Assembly (NCBI RefSeq): GCF_009649175.1
Contig: NZ_WJPO01000005.1
Coordinates: 1-64,000 of the forward strand
Direction: 5' to 3'
DNA length: 64,000 bases
DNA from: Rhodovulum strictum
GTDB taxonomy: Bacteria > Pseudomonadota > Alphaproteobacteria > Rhodobacterales > Rhodobacteraceae
Part shown: piece after piece, positions 49,251-59,397 of the stretch
How positions within the stretch are numbered: the first letter of the stretch is position 1
Layout of the letters: the number at the start of each line of letters is the position of its first letter
Made by a program: the position numbers and the translations under genes
The notes under the pieces: generated by a model
The model's input: the letters and a program-made list of their open reading frames with translations, nothing else
Database searches by the model: none
What the model was told of the DNA's origin: nothing

Positions 49251-51575
49251 CTAGAACCGGGTCGAGATCGTCAGGTCGAAATTCTGGGTCCGGTCATAGT
49301 CCTTCTTCTTCACCGCCTCGGAGAAGTTGAAGCGCAACGGCCCGATGGGCGTGTTCCAGTAGATCGAGACACCGACTGCCGAACGCAGGCTGAAACTGTC
49401 ATCCACCCCGGACAGGTTGTTGTCCAGGTTCCAGACCGAGCCGACATCGGCAAACAGACCGCCTTTGATCCCGTATTCCTCGGGCAGGCCCAGCGGGAAT
49501 TCGGCCTCGAAGCGGGCCACCGCGAACATGGTGCCGCCCAGCGCCTCGTTGTCGGGGGTGCTCAGATCACGCGGACCGATCCCGTTGCCCTCGAAGCCAC
49601 GGATCTTGCCGTTCAGGAAATAGCGATCCAGAAGCCGGCTGTCCTGGTTGCCCAGCATCGACAGCACGCCGCCCTCGAACTCGGCCCTCAGCGTGATCTC
49701 CTCGTTCCAGACCATGGTCTGCGCCCCGATCAGCGCGGTCGTCTCGATGAATTCCAGATCACCGCCAAGCCCGGCGAAATCCTGGTTGAATTCAAGCCGG
49801 ATGCCGGAATTCGGGTCGAGCCCGTTGCGCCGGGAATCGTAGCTGTAGCTGTAGCCGATCTTGGACGTGGTCAGCGCGCCGCGGTCGGCATCGTCCTGAA
49901 TGATCTGCGCGTTGCCCTCATATCTGCGGATATTGCTCTCGCCCAAGGTATAGCGCAGCTCAAGCCGGCTGCTTTCGGACAGCGGGAATTGCAGCGAGGG
50001 CGAGATCTCGATCTGGCGGGTGTCGAACCTGGAATTGAAGCGTCCGTCGGTCTCGGCATAGAGCGCCGAGAAGCGGAAGCGCACATCCCGGCCAAGGAAG
50101 GCGGGTTCGGCAAAGACCAGCCGCGAGGTCGAGTTGTCGGTGCCGGTGTCGATGCGGAAGCTCAGCAACTGCCCGCGGCCAAGGAAGTTGGTCTCGGTGA
50201 AGGCGATCGCCGCGCCGGGGCCGTCGACCTCGGAATAGCTGAGCCCGAACGAGAGCGATCCGGTCGGCTGTTCCTCGACATCGACATTCACCACCATCTG
50301 GTCGGGCGCGCTGCCCTCGCGCGCGGTGACATCGGCACGCGAGAAGAAGCCCAGCGCGCGGATGCGGTCGGCGGATTCGCGGATCTCGCGCGGATTGAAC
50401 GGATCACCCTCGACGGTGCGGAACTGGTGGCGCACCACCCGGTCCAGCGTGGTGGCGTTGCCCTCGATGTCGATACGCTCGACGAACATCCGCGGCCCGC
50501 GGGTGACGGCGAACTCGATATCCAGCGTCAGGTCACGGTCATTGCGCACCACGCGCGGTTCGACCCGGATGAAGTTCAAACCCTTGCGCGTTGCCAGCCG
50601 CTCCATCCTTGCGATGGTGTTCTCGACCGCGAGCGGGCTGTAGACCTGCCCCGGCCGGATATTGGCCGCGCGCTGGAATTCGTCGGCATCGACCTCGGCC
50701 AGGTCCGAAACCGTGGTGATCTGGCCAAAGCGGAACTGCTGGCCCTCGCGGATGGTGAAGGTCAGAAGATAGCCGTCGCGGTTGCGCGTCAGTTCGGGCG
50801 CGACCGACAGCACCTGGAAATCGACAAAGCCGCGCGAGGTGTAGAAGTCGCGCAGCACCTGCTTGTCGAACTCGATCCGGTCGGCGATGAACGTGTCCGA
50901 CCTGATGATCCGGCGCAGGATGCCCGCCTGCTTGGTGCCCAGCGCCCGGCGCAACCGGCCCTCGGAATAGGCGCGGTTGCCCACGAACGAGATGCGCTCG
51001 ATCTCGACCACGGCGCCCTCGACGATCTCGAAGGCCAGATCGACGCGGTTTTCGGAGCGGCGGATGATCTTGGGCGTGACGCTGGCAGCCAGCCGGCCCT
51101 GCTGTTCATAGGCTGCGACGATTGCCGCGGCATCGGCCTCGGCCATGCTGGGCGAATAGACGCGGCGCGATTTCGACTGGATGATCGTGGCGAGGTCGTC
51201 ATCCTTGATCCGGCTGTTGCCCTCGAACGCGATGCGGTTGATCGTGGGGTATTCAGTAACCGAAATCACCAGCGTATTGCCGCGCGGCACCAGTTCGACA
51301 CGTTCGAACAGCCCGCTGGCCGCGATCGCCTGATAGGCGTCGTTCAGCCGCGCCGCCGACACCGCCTCGCCCCGGGCGATCCCGGCATAGGACAGAATCG
51401 TCGAGGCATCGACGCGCTGGTTGCCGGTGACCTCGACGGCCGAGAAGCGGTAGGTCTGCGCCTGCACCACATGCGGCATCAGCGTCGCGCTGCCCGCGGC
51501 CCCCAGAAATACCGATGCGGCCAGAAGTTTGGCCCGGCCCCGCCGACCGAGGTTCCCGCGTGCAAATCTCGACAT
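49251..51575 (-). CDS. bamA: Outer-membrane protein assembly factor BamA
   Basis: BamA is the Omp85 pore that folds beta-barrel proteins into the outer membrane. The 774 residues have a signal peptide (about 1-39), five POTRA domains (about 40-430; VTGNQRVDASTIL and FEGNSRIKDDDL start the first two) and a barrel. The barrel includes KIRGFEGNGIGPRDL, matching the conserved RGF loop, and ends with a terminal Phe signal. The start ATG at 51575 gives the twin-basic signal peptide. It lies within the conserved envelope cluster. Confidence 0.96.
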   Translation of the reverse strand: MSRFARGNLGRRGRAKLLAASVFLGAAGSATLMPHVVQAQTYRFSAVEVTGNQRVDASTILSYAGIARGEAVSAARLNDAYQAIAASGLFERVELVPRGNTLVISVTEYPTINRIAFEGNSRIKDDDLATIIQSKSRRVYSPSMAEADAAAIVAAYEQQGRLAASVTPKIIRRSENRVDLAFEIVEGAVVEIERISFVGNRAYSEGRLRRALGTKQAGILRRIIRSDTFIADRIEFDKQVLRDFYTSRGFVDFQVLSVAPELTRNRDGYLLTFTIREGQQFRFGQITTVSDLAEVDADEFQRAANIRPGQVYSPLAVENTIARMERLATRKGLNFIRVEPRVVRNDRDLTLDIEFAVTRGPRMFVERIDIEGNATTLDRVVRHQFRTVEGDPFNPREIRESADRIRALGFFSRADVTAREGSAPDQMVVNVDVEEQPTGSLSFGLSYSEVDGPGAAIAFTETNFLGRGQLLSFRIDTGTDNSTSRLVFAEPAFLGRDVRFRFSALYAETDGRFNSRFDTRQIEISPSLQFPLSESSRLELRYTLGESNIRRYEGNAQIIQDDADRGALTTSKIGYSYSYDSRRNGLDPNSGIRLEFNQDFAGLGGDLEFIETTALIGAQTMVWNEEITLRAEFEGGVLSMLGNQDSRLLDRYFLNGKIRGFEGNGIGPRDLSTPDNEALGGTMFAVARFEAEFPLGLPEEYGIKGGLFADVGSVWNLDNNLSGVDDSFSLRSAVGVSIYWNTPIGPLRFNFSEAVKKKDYDRTQNFDLTISTRF

Positions 51576-51719
51576 GTCGCCGTCCCGCCCTGACGTGTTT
51601 TTCTGCGACTTTAGCTACCGGGAACGCCCGAGGATGTCAAAAGGTCCGGGCCCGGAAAACCGGCGGCGTTGCCCGGTATCCTCATGTCGGGGAGCCGCAA
51701 AGGACCGGGGGCGGTGCGA

Positions 51720-51857
51720 TCAGAGCCCGGTCATCCAGCCCGCCAGCATCAGCGCCAGCGCGATGGCAAAGGGAAACAGCAGCCGGTCCCAGTTGAGCTG
51801 CATCAGCAGGCTGAGGCCGCGCAGGCCGTTGCGAAGCGTTTCGATGGCCTGGGTCAT
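51720..51857 (-). CDS. Predicted 45-residue single-helix membrane peptide
   Basis: This short frame encodes MTQAIETLRNGLRGLSLLMQ, then LNWDRLLFPF and a hydrophobic helix (about 29-45) ending in WMTGL. It lies between rseP and bamA on their strand, 84 bases after rseP and about 145 before bamA. No strong ribosome binding site is seen before the ATG at 51857. A coherent amphipathic-then-hydrophobic layout supports it. It may tune the neighbouring intramembrane protease or the Bam complex, but that is only a guess from position. Confidence 0.5.
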   Translation of the reverse strand: MTQAIETLRNGLRGLSLLMQLNWDRLLFPFAIALALMLAGWMTGL

Positions 51858-51941
51858 GGCGAATCCGTCCGTTAGCCCCGTGAAAGCGAACCGGCGGACA
51901 CCCTAGGCGCGCATTGTGGCGCCAATTGGGCCACTACCGGC

Positions 51942-53288
51942 CTAGGGACAGACCAGATCGTTCGTCAGCGCAAAGGCCATCAGGCCCAGCAGCATCGCCA
52001 GCCCGACCGCGGTCAGGAAACGCATCGCCCGGTCGCTGGGCGGCCGGCCGGTGATCCCCTCGTAGAGGTAGAACACCAGATGCCCGCCATCGAGCACCGG
52101 GATCGGAAACAGGTTCAGAAGCCCCACCGCCGCCGAAAGCATCGCGATGAACCAGATGAAGGTTTCCAGCCCCTGACTGGCCGCAGCGCCCGAGGTTTCG
52201 GCGATGCCGATGGGACCGGACAGGTTGCACGAACTGATCGCGCCGGTGAGCATGTGATAAAGCGCCGACAGGCTGGATTGCAGGATGTATCCCAGCTGAT
52301 CCACCCCGTAGCTCAGCGCCTCGACCGGGCCGGGCATCCGCGTCGCGCTTTCGAAGGCCAGACCGCCATTCATCCCGATGATCCAGCGCGTCTCGAAGCT
52401 GCCATCGGTCAGCGGCAGGTCCATGGACTTGGGCGTGAGGCTGAACTCCAGCGTCTCGCCCGCGCGCCAGATGCGGATGGCGACCGGCTGGCCGCCATTC
52501 TCGGCCACCCGCGCCTGCAACTCGCGAAAGGTGCGGACCGGCTCGCCCGCGATGGCAACCACCACATCGCCGGGCCGGAGCCCGGCATCCGCCGCAGCCG
52601 TCCGGGGCTGGACCGAGGACACGATTGGCGGGAACGGAAAGGGGCCGGGAACGTCGCGCTCGGCCCCGTCGCGGCGCACCGTATAGACCGGCGGCGCATC
52701 GACGGGCAGCGTCTCGACCGCGCGCAACAGGCTGACATGATCGGGGGTCGGAACACCGTTCAGCGCCAGGATCGTGTCGCCGGGCGCAAGCCCCCCCTGT
52801 TCGACGGCATCGGGCGGCAGCGCGACCAGCGCGCCCACGGTCGGCGGATCGACGGCGACGCCGCGCGCCAGCGACAGCGCCGCAAAGACGAGGATCGCAA
52901 GCGCGAAGTTGAACAGCGGTCCCGCCGCAACCGTCGCCGTGCGCGCCCAGAGCGGGGCGCCATGCATCGTGTGCCGCCGCGTATCCTGATCCATCCGCGC
53001 CACATCGGGCGAGGGCCGGGCCGAGGTGGCGCTGGCATCGCCCATGAAGCGCACGAAGCCCCCCAGCGGAAGCGCCGCGATCTGCCATTTCGTGCCATGC
53101 CGGTCAATGCGCGAGACCAGCACCGGCCCGAAGCCCAGCGAGAAAACCTCGGCCTTGATGCCCGTCCAGCGGCCGACGATGTAATGGCCGTATTCGTGGA
53201 CGGTGACGATGATCGAAAGCGCCAGGACAAAGGCGGCGATCGTGAAGACAAGGTTCCCCGCAGAGGGGATCAGGGTAACGAGATCCAA
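51942..53288 (-). CDS. rseP: RseP family site-2 zinc metalloprotease
   Basis: This 448-residue inner-membrane protease cleaves within membrane helices, for example anti-sigma factors and leftover signal peptides. HEYGH (zinc ligands and catalytic Glu) lies in the first helix, two PDZ-like segments follow (about 130-210 and 215-290), and the third zinc ligand is in NLFPIPVLDGGHL. The frame begins with TTG at 53288, giving the hydrophobic N terminus. Its target in this organism is unknown; no rseA or rpoE is in the window. Confidence 0.94.
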   Translation of the reverse strand: MDLVTLIPSAGNLVFTIAAFVLALSIIVTVHEYGHYIVGRWTGIKAEVFSLGFGPVLVSRIDRHGTKWQIAALPLGGFVRFMGDASATSARPSPDVARMDQDTRRHTMHGAPLWARTATVAAGPLFNFALAILVFAALSLARGVAVDPPTVGALVALPPDAVEQGGLAPGDTILALNGVPTPDHVSLLRAVETLPVDAPPVYTVRRDGAERDVPGPFPFPPIVSSVQPRTAAADAGLRPGDVVVAIAGEPVRTFRELQARVAENGGQPVAIRIWRAGETLEFSLTPKSMDLPLTDGSFETRWIIGMNGGLAFESATRMPGPVEALSYGVDQLGYILQSSLSALYHMLTGAISSCNLSGPIGIAETSGAAASQGLETFIWFIAMLSAAVGLLNLFPIPVLDGGHLVFYLYEGITGRPPSDRAMRFLTAVGLAMLLGLMAFALTNDLVCP

Positions 53289-53315
53289 ATTCAGGCGTCC
53301 TGGCTTGTGACTGCG

Positions 53316-54497
53316 CTAGCGTTCCAGGCCACGGACGATGTCGGCCGCCGCCTGTCGTGCCAGATGGTCCGTTTCCAGCACTTTCTCAAGGCTTTCGGGC
53401 GATTTTGTCAGAAGGCTGTCGCCGGACAGACGGTCCAGCACGGCCTCGACCACCTCGGCCATCTGGGTGAATCCGATCTGCCGGGCAAGGAAGGCATCCA
53501 GCGCCGCCTCCTTGGCGGCGTTGAAGGCGGCCCCCGTCAGCCCGCCCGCCTGCATCACCTCGCGCGCAAGCCGCAGCGCGGGCCAGCGGGCTTCGCAGGC
53601 GGGGCGGAAATTGAGCTGGCCGATCTGCACCAGATCGAGCCGCGCCACCGGCAGGTCGCGCCGGTCGGGCCAGTTCAGCGCATAGCCGATGGCGTGGCGC
53701 ATGTCGGGCGGGCCGACATGGGCCATGATCGCACCGTCCCGGAATCCAACCAGCGCATGGATCAGCGACTCGGGATGGACGACGGCCTCGATCCTGTCGG
53801 GGTCGATCCCGAAATATTCCTTGGTCTCAATCAGTTCCAGCGCCTTGTTGAACATCGACGCGCTGTCGACCGTGATCCGTTGTCCCATCGCCCAGTTGGG
53901 ATGCGACGACGCCTGTTCGGGGGTGGCGTTCTTCAGCGCCTCGATCGGCCAGTCGCGGAACGCCCCGCCAGACGCGGTGATGACGATGCGCTCGACCGCC
54001 TCGATCTCCTCGCCGACAAGGGCCTGGAAGATCGCCGAATGTTCGCTGTCCACCGGCAGGATGCGCGCGCCATGCTGCGCCGCCGTCGCCAGCAGAAGCG
54101 GCCCGGCGGTCACCAGGCTTTCCTTGTTGGCCAGCGCCAGCGTCGTGCCATGGCGCAGCGCCCGCATCCCCGGCACCAGCCCCGCGGCGCCCACAATGGC
54201 CGACATGATCCAGTCGGAGGGACGGTCCGCAGCCTCGGCCAGCGCCTGCGGCCCGGCCGCGGCCTCGACCCCCGAGCCTGCCAGCGCGGCCTTCAGATCG
54301 TCATAACACTCCTCATGCGCGGTCACGGCCAGATCGGCCTGAAGGGCGCGGGCCTGTTCGGCCAGCCGCGCGACGTTGCGCCCGCCACTCAGCGCGACCA
54401 CGTCATATTCCGCCGCCCCACCCTGCCGGGTCAGCAGGTCGACCGTGTTCTCGCCGATCGAACCGGTGGCGCCGAAAATCGTGATCCGCCGTGCCAT
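53316..54497 (-). CDS. dxr: 1-deoxy-D-xylulose 5-phosphate reductoisomerase
   Basis: It converts DXP to methylerythritol phosphate, the committed step of the non-mevalonate isoprenoid route, which here feeds carotenoid, phytol-chain, quinone and undecaprenyl synthesis. The 393 residues show the NADPH motif ITIFGATGSIGENTVDLL, ALANKESLVTAG, PVDSEHSAIFQ, ITASGGAFRD, HPNWAMGQRITVDSASMFNKALELIE and HPESLIHALVGF. It lies 7 bases after cdsA on the same strand. Confidence 0.97.
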   Translation of the reverse strand: MARRITIFGATGSIGENTVDLLTRQGGAAEYDVVALSGGRNVARLAEQARALQADLAVTAHEECYDDLKAALAGSGVEAAAGPQALAEAADRPSDWIMSAIVGAAGLVPGMRALRHGTTLALANKESLVTAGPLLLATAAQHGARILPVDSEHSAIFQALVGEEIEAVERIVITASGGAFRDWPIEALKNATPEQASSHPNWAMGQRITVDSASMFNKALELIETKEYFGIDPDRIEAVVHPESLIHALVGFRDGAIMAHVGPPDMRHAIGYALNWPDRRDLPVARLDLVQIGQLNFRPACEARWPALRLAREVMQAGGLTGAAFNAAKEAALDAFLARQIGFTQMAEVVEAVLDRLSGDSLLTKSPESLEKVLETDHLARQAAADIVRGLER

Positions 54498-54504
54498 GCC
54501 TGTT

Positions 54505-55296
54505 TCAGAACCTCACTTGGGGAACATAGACGACCTGGGCCACCAGCAGCATCAACAGCGCCGCGCCCAGAAGGCCGTCGAACCTGTCCAACAGACCGCC
54601 ATGGCCGGGCAAGAGCGAAGAGCTGTCCTTGACCCCCATGCGGCGTTTGAGCGCGCTTTCGGCCACGTCGCCCATCTGGCTGGCAAAGGACAGTGCCACC
54701 GAGATCCAGGGCAGATCGCGCCCCGCATTGGTGAAGGTCAGGAAGATCGCCCCGATCAGCGCGGCCGAGACCCAGCCCGCCACAGTGCCCGACCAGGTCT
54801 TTTTCGGGCTGACGCGCGGCCAGAATTTCGGCCCGCCGATGAAGCGGCCCGCGAAATAACCCGCCACATCGGTCGCGATCACCACCAGCACCAGCCAGAT
54901 CAGCCAGACCATGCCGAAATCGCCCCGGAAACTGGCCAGACCGTAACCCGCCACCAGGATCGCCAGCGCATAGACGCCATAGATCACCCGGTCACGCGGC
55001 ATCTGCCCGGCGCCGACCAGCGCGGGCGCGGCCAGCAGCGGCAGCGCATAGATGTCCGGCAAGGCCCAGGCGGCCAGTACCGCGCCGCCCGACAGCAGCC
55101 CCAGCGCAACCGGCCCGCGCCGGTCCTGCGGGGCGATCATGCGGCCAAGTTCCCACACCATCAGGCCCGAAACCGCCGCGGCCAGCATCGCGAACCAGAT
55201 GCCGCCCAGCGCGATCAGCACCACACCGACCACGGCCATCGCCGCGCCCGAGATCAGGCGTGCCGACAGATCCTCCCACGATCCCCGCATCGCCAT
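54505..55296 (-). CDS. cdsA: Phosphatidate cytidylyltransferase
   Basis: It makes CDP-diacylglycerol from CTP and phosphatidic acid, the branch point for all phospholipids. The 263-residue membrane protein has about seven helices and the signature near the C terminus: DVAGYFAGRFIGGPKFWPRVSPKKTWSG, then SQMGDVAESALKRRMGVKDSSSLLPGHGGLLDRFDG. Its ATG overlaps the uppS stop by one base (TGATG). Confidence 0.95.
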   Translation of the reverse strand: MAMRGSWEDLSARLISGAAMAVVGVVLIALGGIWFAMLAAAVSGLMVWELGRMIAPQDRRGPVALGLLSGGAVLAAWALPDIYALPLLAAPALVGAGQMPRDRVIYGVYALAILVAGYGLASFRGDFGMVWLIWLVLVVIATDVAGYFAGRFIGGPKFWPRVSPKKTWSGTVAGWVSAALIGAIFLTFTNAGRDLPWISVALSFASQMGDVAESALKRRMGVKDSSSLLPGHGGLLDRFDGLLGAALLMLLVAQVVYVPQVRF

Positions 55297-56021
55297 CAGG
55301 CCGTGACCGCCCCGAACCGGCGCTCGCGCGCGCTGTAATTCCCGACGATCTCGGCGAAATGGGTGGCCGTGAAATCGGGCCAGAGGACCGGCGTGAACTC
55401 GTATTCGGAATAGGCCGACTGCCAGAGCAGGAAATTCGAAATCCGCGCCTCTCCGCTGGTGCGGATCACCAGATCGGGATCGGGCAGAACGCAGGTGTCC
55501 AGAAAGCGCGCCAGCGTCTCGGCATCCACATCCTCGGGGTCAAGCCGCCCCTCTGCCACCTCGCGCGCCAGCCGCTTGGTGGCGCGGGCAACCTCGTCCC
55601 GGCCGCCATAATTGATGGCAACGGTCAGATGCACGAGGTCATTGGCCTCGGTCAGTTCCTCAAGCCCGCGCATCATGCGCACGAGCTTGGGCTCCAGCCG
55701 GTCGCGGTCGCCGATGAAGCGCACCCGCACGCCGTTTTCCAGAAGCGCCTGCGCCTCCTTGCGGATATAGCGGCGAAACAGGGTCATCAGGCCGGTTACT
55801 TCGGCCTGGGTGCGTTTCCAGTTCTCGGTCGAGAAGGCGAAAACGGTCAGGTAGCGGATGCCAAGCCCGGGGCAGGCCTCGACGATCTCGCGCACGCGCC
55901 GCGCACCTGCCTGGTGGCCGAACAGCCGCGGCCGGCCGCGCATCTGCGCCCACCGGCCGTTGCCATCCATGATTACCGCCACATGGGCCGGGCCGGTATG
56001 CTGGTTGTCCTTCGCGGCCAC
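55296..56021 (-). CDS. uppS: Undecaprenyl pyrophosphate synthase
   Basis: This cis-prenyltransferase makes the C55 lipid carrier for cell-wall and LPS sugars. The 241 residues have VAVIMDGNGRWA with the catalytic Asp, GHQAGARRVREIVEAC, LTVFAFSTENWKR, NYGGRDE and LVIRTSGEARISNFLLWQSAYSEYEF. I chose the GTG at 56021, which has AAGGGGA just before it. A start further upstream would overlap frr and adds no family-like residues. Confidence 0.95.
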   Translation of the reverse strand: MAAKDNQHTGPAHVAVIMDGNGRWAQMRGRPRLFGHQAGARRVREIVEACPGLGIRYLTVFAFSTENWKRTQAEVTGLMTLFRRYIRKEAQALLENGVRVRFIGDRDRLEPKLVRMMRGLEELTEANDLVHLTVAINYGGRDEVARATKRLAREVAEGRLDPEDVDAETLARFLDTCVLPDPDLVIRTSGEARISNFLLWQSAYSEYEFTPVLWPDFTATHFAEIVGNYSARERRFGAVTA

Positions 56022-56049
56022 GCCGTCCCCTTTTCCGACCCCGCAGATC

Positions 56050-56616
56050 TCAGACCTGCATGATTTCCTGCTGCTTGGATTCAAGCGCCTTGTCGATCTG
56101 GGCGATATGCCTGTCGGTCAGGTCCTGAATCTCGTCATGCCAGATCTTCTGGTCATCCTCGCTCATGCCCTGGGCCTTGGCCTTCTTGATCTGCTCCATC
56201 CCGTCGCGGCGCACGTTGCGCACGGCGACGCGGGCATGTTCGGCATATTGCGCGGCGACCTTGGTCAGTTCGCGGCGCCGTTCCTCGTTCAGCTCGGGGA
56301 TCGGCAGCATGATGATCGTGCCGTTCTTCTGCGGGTTGATCCCCAGGCCCGATTCCATGATCGCCTTTTCGACCTTGTTGACCAGCGCCTTGTCCCAGAC
56401 ATTGATGGTCACCATCCGCGGCTCGGGCACGTTGACCGTTGCGACCTGGTTGATCGGCGTCAGCGAACCATAGGCGTCCACGTGAATCGGCTCGACCATG
56501 CTGGCCGAGGCGCGTCCGGTCCGCAGCGACGCGAATTCCTGCCTGAGCGCACTCATGGCGCCGTCCATCCGGCGCTGAAGATCATCGAGGTCGATTTCCA
56601 GCTCGTCATCCGCCAT
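56050..56616 (-). CDS. frr: Ribosome recycling factor
   Basis: With EF-G it splits the post-termination ribosome. The 188 residues are the standard length. [78 protein letters not shown] and [24 protein letters not shown] are all typical. It lies 53 bases after pyrH on the same strand. Confidence 0.97.
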   Translation of the reverse strand: MADDELEIDLDDLQRRMDGAMSALRQEFASLRTGRASASMVEPIHVDAYGSLTPINQVATVNVPEPRMVTINVWDKALVNKVEKAIMESGLGINPQKNGTIIMLPIPELNEERRRELTKVAAQYAEHARVAVRNVRRDGMEQIKKAKAQGMSEDDQKIWHDEIQDLTDRHIAQIDKALESKQQEIMQV

Positions 56617-56669
56617 CGGTCTGAACTCTTCTGATTGGTTCGTTGTCGCGCGCAGAGATTGCTATAACG

Positions 56670-57407
56670 CTAACTATGCACGATTGTATAGGTGCCTTCC
56701 CCGGCTAGGATGCCGCGGAAGCCGCCGGGTTCGTCCAGCGAGAAGACGATGATGGGCAAGTCGTTGTCGCGCGCCAACGCGATCGCCGAGGCGTCCATCA
56801 CCTTGAGATTCTTCACGAGAACGTCATCATATGTGATGTCCTCATAGCGCACGGCATCCGACGCCTTCATCGGATCCTTGTCATAGACGCCATCGACCTT
56901 GGTGCCCTTGAAGATCGCCTCGCAGGCCATTTCGTTGGCGCGCAGCGTCGCGGCGGTGTCGGTGGTGAAATAGGGGTTGCCGGTGCCCGCTGCAAAGATG
57001 CAGACCCGCCCCTTTTCAAGGTGGCGCACCGCGCGGCGGCGGATATAGGGCTCGGCCACCTCGTCCATCCGGATCGCGCTGATGACCCGGCAGAAGACGC
57101 CCATCCCCTCAAGCGCGGACTGCATCGCCAGCGCGTTCATCACGGTTGCCAGCATCCCCATGTAATCGGCGGTCGTCCGCTCCATCCCCTGCGCGCTGCC
57201 CTGAAGCCCGCGAAAGATGTTGCCGCCGCCGATCACCATGCAGATCTCGACGCCCAGATCGCGCACCGATTTCACCTCGCGCGCGATGCGTTCCACGGTG
57301 GGCGGATGCAGCCCGAAGCCCTGGTCGCCCATCAGCGCCTCGCCCGAGATTTTCAGCATCACCCGTTTGTATTTGGGCTTCGCTTGCGTGGCGCCGGTGT
57401 CGTTCAT
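56670..57407 (-). CDS. pyrH: UMP kinase
   Basis: It phosphorylates UMP to UDP and feeds the UDP-sugar route used by the lipid A genes downstream. The 245 residues show [69 protein letters not shown] and VDGVYDKDP. It leads the envelope cluster. The rpsB-tsf pair that precedes pyrH in many bacteria is absent; miaA lies there instead, on the other strand. Confidence 0.97.
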   Translation of the reverse strand: MNDTGATQAKPKYKRVMLKISGEALMGDQGFGLHPPTVERIAREVKSVRDLGVEICMVIGGGNIFRGLQGSAQGMERTTADYMGMLATVMNALAMQSALEGMGVFCRVISAIRMDEVAEPYIRRRAVRHLEKGRVCIFAAGTGNPYFTTDTAATLRANEMACEAIFKGTKVDGVYDKDPMKASDAVRYEDITYDDVLVKNLKVMDASAIALARDNDLPIIVFSLDEPGGFRGILAGEGTYTIVHS

Positions 57408-57495
57408 AGGGTCTGCCTCTGCCCGTTATCTTGTGTCGGGCGCAAAATGTCGGAAAAGGCCGACAGGTTCAACGCCGAACGAGGCCGCTGCCCGC

Positions 57496-58368
57496 ATGGA
57501 ACTGCCCGAACTCGACCCTGCCCGCCCGGTGCTGATCGCCGGCCCCACCGCCAGCGGCAAGTCGGCGCTGGCGCTTGCGATTGCCGAGGCGCAGGGCGGC
57601 GTGATCGTGAATGCCGACGCGCTTCAGGTGTTCGCGGGCTGGCGCGTGCTGACCGCACGCCCCTCGCCAGACGAGGAAAACCGCGCGCCCCATGTGCTTT
57701 ACGGCCATGTCGGCTGGGCGGGGGACTATTCCGTGGGCCACTGGCTGCGCGAGCTGGCGCCGATCCTGGCGGGCGATGCGCGACCGATCATCGTGGGCGG
57801 CACCGGGCTTTACTTCACCGCGCTGACCGAGGGGCTGGCCGAGATCCCGGCCACGCCGCCCGCGATAAGGGCCGAGGCCGATGCGCGGATCGCCGCCGGA
57901 GAGGTCGCGGGGCTTCTGGCCGAGCTGGACGCCGCAACGGCCGCGCGGATCGACCGGCAGAACCCCGTCCGCGTCCAGCGCGCCTGGGAGGTGATGCGCG
58001 CCACCGGTCGCGGGCTGGCGGACTGGCAGGACGCCACGCCGCCGCCGCTCTTGCCGCTGGCCCGCGCCCAGCCCCTGCTGATCGAGGCCGGGCGCGACTG
58101 GCTGAACGCCCGCATCGAGACCCGCTTTGCCCGGATGATCGCCGCGGGCGCGCTGGACGAGGCGCGGGCCAATCTGCCGCGCTGGGATCCGGTGCTGCTG
58201 TCGGCGCGCGCCATCGGTGCGCCGGAACTGATCGCGCATCTGCGGGGCGAGATCACGCTGGACCAGGCCGTTTCGGCTGCCTGCACCGCCTCGCGGCAAT
58301 ATGCCAAGCGCCAGCGCACCTGGTTCCGCGCAAGGTTCGCGGCATGGCAGCGGATCGCGCCGGGCTGA
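57496..58368 (+). CDS. miaA: tRNA dimethylallyltransferase
   Basis: It adds the dimethylallyl group to N6 of A37 in tRNAs reading UNN codons, drawing on the isoprenoid pool made by the nearby dxr pathway. The 290 residues have the P loop GPTASGKS (16-23), [18 protein letters not shown], the [14 protein letters not shown] region, [15 protein letters not shown] and [12 protein letters not shown]. The ATG at 57496 is chosen because the open frame upstream lies in the pyrH antisense. It is divergent from pyrH. Confidence 0.95.
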   Translation: MELPELDPARPVLIAGPTASGKSALALAIAEAQGGVIVNADALQVFAGWRVLTARPSPDEENRAPHVLYGHVGWAGDYSVGHWLRELAPILAGDARPIIVGGTGLYFTALTEGLAEIPATPPAIRAEADARIAAGEVAGLLAELDAATAARIDRQNPVRVQRAWEVMRATGRGLADWQDATPPPLLPLARAQPLLIEAGRDWLNARIETRFARMIAAGALDEARANLPRWDPVLLSARAIGAPELIAHLRGEITLDQAVSAACTASRQYAKRQRTWFRARFAAWQRIAPG

Positions 58369-58487
58369 CAGCCGCGCGCCGGGGGCGGACGAATCAAACC
58401 TGTTTTGCTTTACCCAACGCCGCGAATCGGTAAAAGGTTGTCCGATTCGAACCCGCATCCCCTGCGCCCCCCTGCCGAAAAGCTGCC

Positions 58488-59276
58488 ATGACGCTGTTTC
58501 CCGATATCCGGATCGTGCCGTTTTCGCGGCTCACGCAGGGCGGCCGCTGGCGGGCCGAGGCGATGCGCAGCTATTCCGCGCCGCAGCTTCTGTGGATCAC
58601 CAAGGGTCAGGGCCGGATCACGGTGGCGGGCGTCACCCGTGGCTATGGCGCGCATAACGCGATCTTCGTGCCCGCGCACACGATGCACGGTTTCGAGATG
58701 ACGGGACAGGTCTTTGGCTCGGCGGTGATGTTTCCGGGCATGGCCGATCTGGATCTGCCCGACACGCCGCATCATCTGCGCATCCGCGACGGACAGGTTC
58801 AGGTCGAGATCGCGACGCTGCTGGACGGGCTGGATCGTGAATTGTCGCGCAAGCGCACCGGCGCGCGCCGGGCGATCCGGCATTATGCGGGGCTGATCTC
58901 GGTCTGGCTGGAACGCCAGATCGAACTGGCCGAGGATGTGACGAGCATTCCCGTTTCGGCCCGCAGGCTGGCAGCAGGCTATGCCGCGCTGGTGGAACGC
59001 GAATTCCGCACGTCGAAATCGGTATCGGGCTATGCCGCCGATCTGGGCGTGACGCCGACCCATCTGACGCGGGTGTGCAACCAGACCTGCGGGCGCTCGG
59101 CGCTGGAATTGCTGACCGAGCGCAAGATCAGCGAGGCGCGGCGCCTTCTGGCCGATACACGGGCGCCCGTAAAGGACATCGCCAGCGCGCTGGGCTATGC
59201 CTCGCCCGCCTATTTCACCCGCGCCTTTCACGCCCGCACCGGCCGCAGCCCCAAGGAGTTCCGCAAGGGCGACTAG
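58488..59276 (+). CDS. AraC family transcriptional regulator
   Basis: The 262 residues have an N-terminal cupin-like sensing domain (about 5-130, with LLWITKGQGRITVAG and HTMHGFEM) and a C-terminal double helix-turn-helix (about 160-258). KSVSGYAADLGVTPTHLTRVCNQ and DIASALGYASPAYFTRAFHARTGRSPKEFR are the two recognition units. The ligand is unknown. The solute-binding protein gene begins about 120 bases downstream on the same strand, so it may be a target. Confidence 0.9.
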   Translation: MTLFPDIRIVPFSRLTQGGRWRAEAMRSYSAPQLLWITKGQGRITVAGVTRGYGAHNAIFVPAHTMHGFEMTGQVFGSAVMFPGMADLDLPDTPHHLRIRDGQVQVEIATLLDGLDRELSRKRTGARRAIRHYAGLISVWLERQIELAEDVTSIPVSARRLAAGYAALVEREFRTSKSVSGYAADLGVTPTHLTRVCNQTCGRSALELLTERKISEARRLLADTRAPVKDIASALGYASPAYFTRAFHARTGRSPKEFRKGD

Positions 59277-59397
59277 GCCTGCGGCTTCACGAACGCGCGA
59301 CCGCTTCGCTGCGCGCTTAGGGCGCTGGCAGCTTCCCGGCTATGCTCGTCCTGCGCGACCCGCCCGGATGACGGGTGCGCAAGACGCGAGAAGGCCG

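Noticed and set aside
48600-51593. 997-residue plus-strand open frame
   Set aside because: Antisense to bamA and skp, whose motifs and signal peptides are unmistakable.
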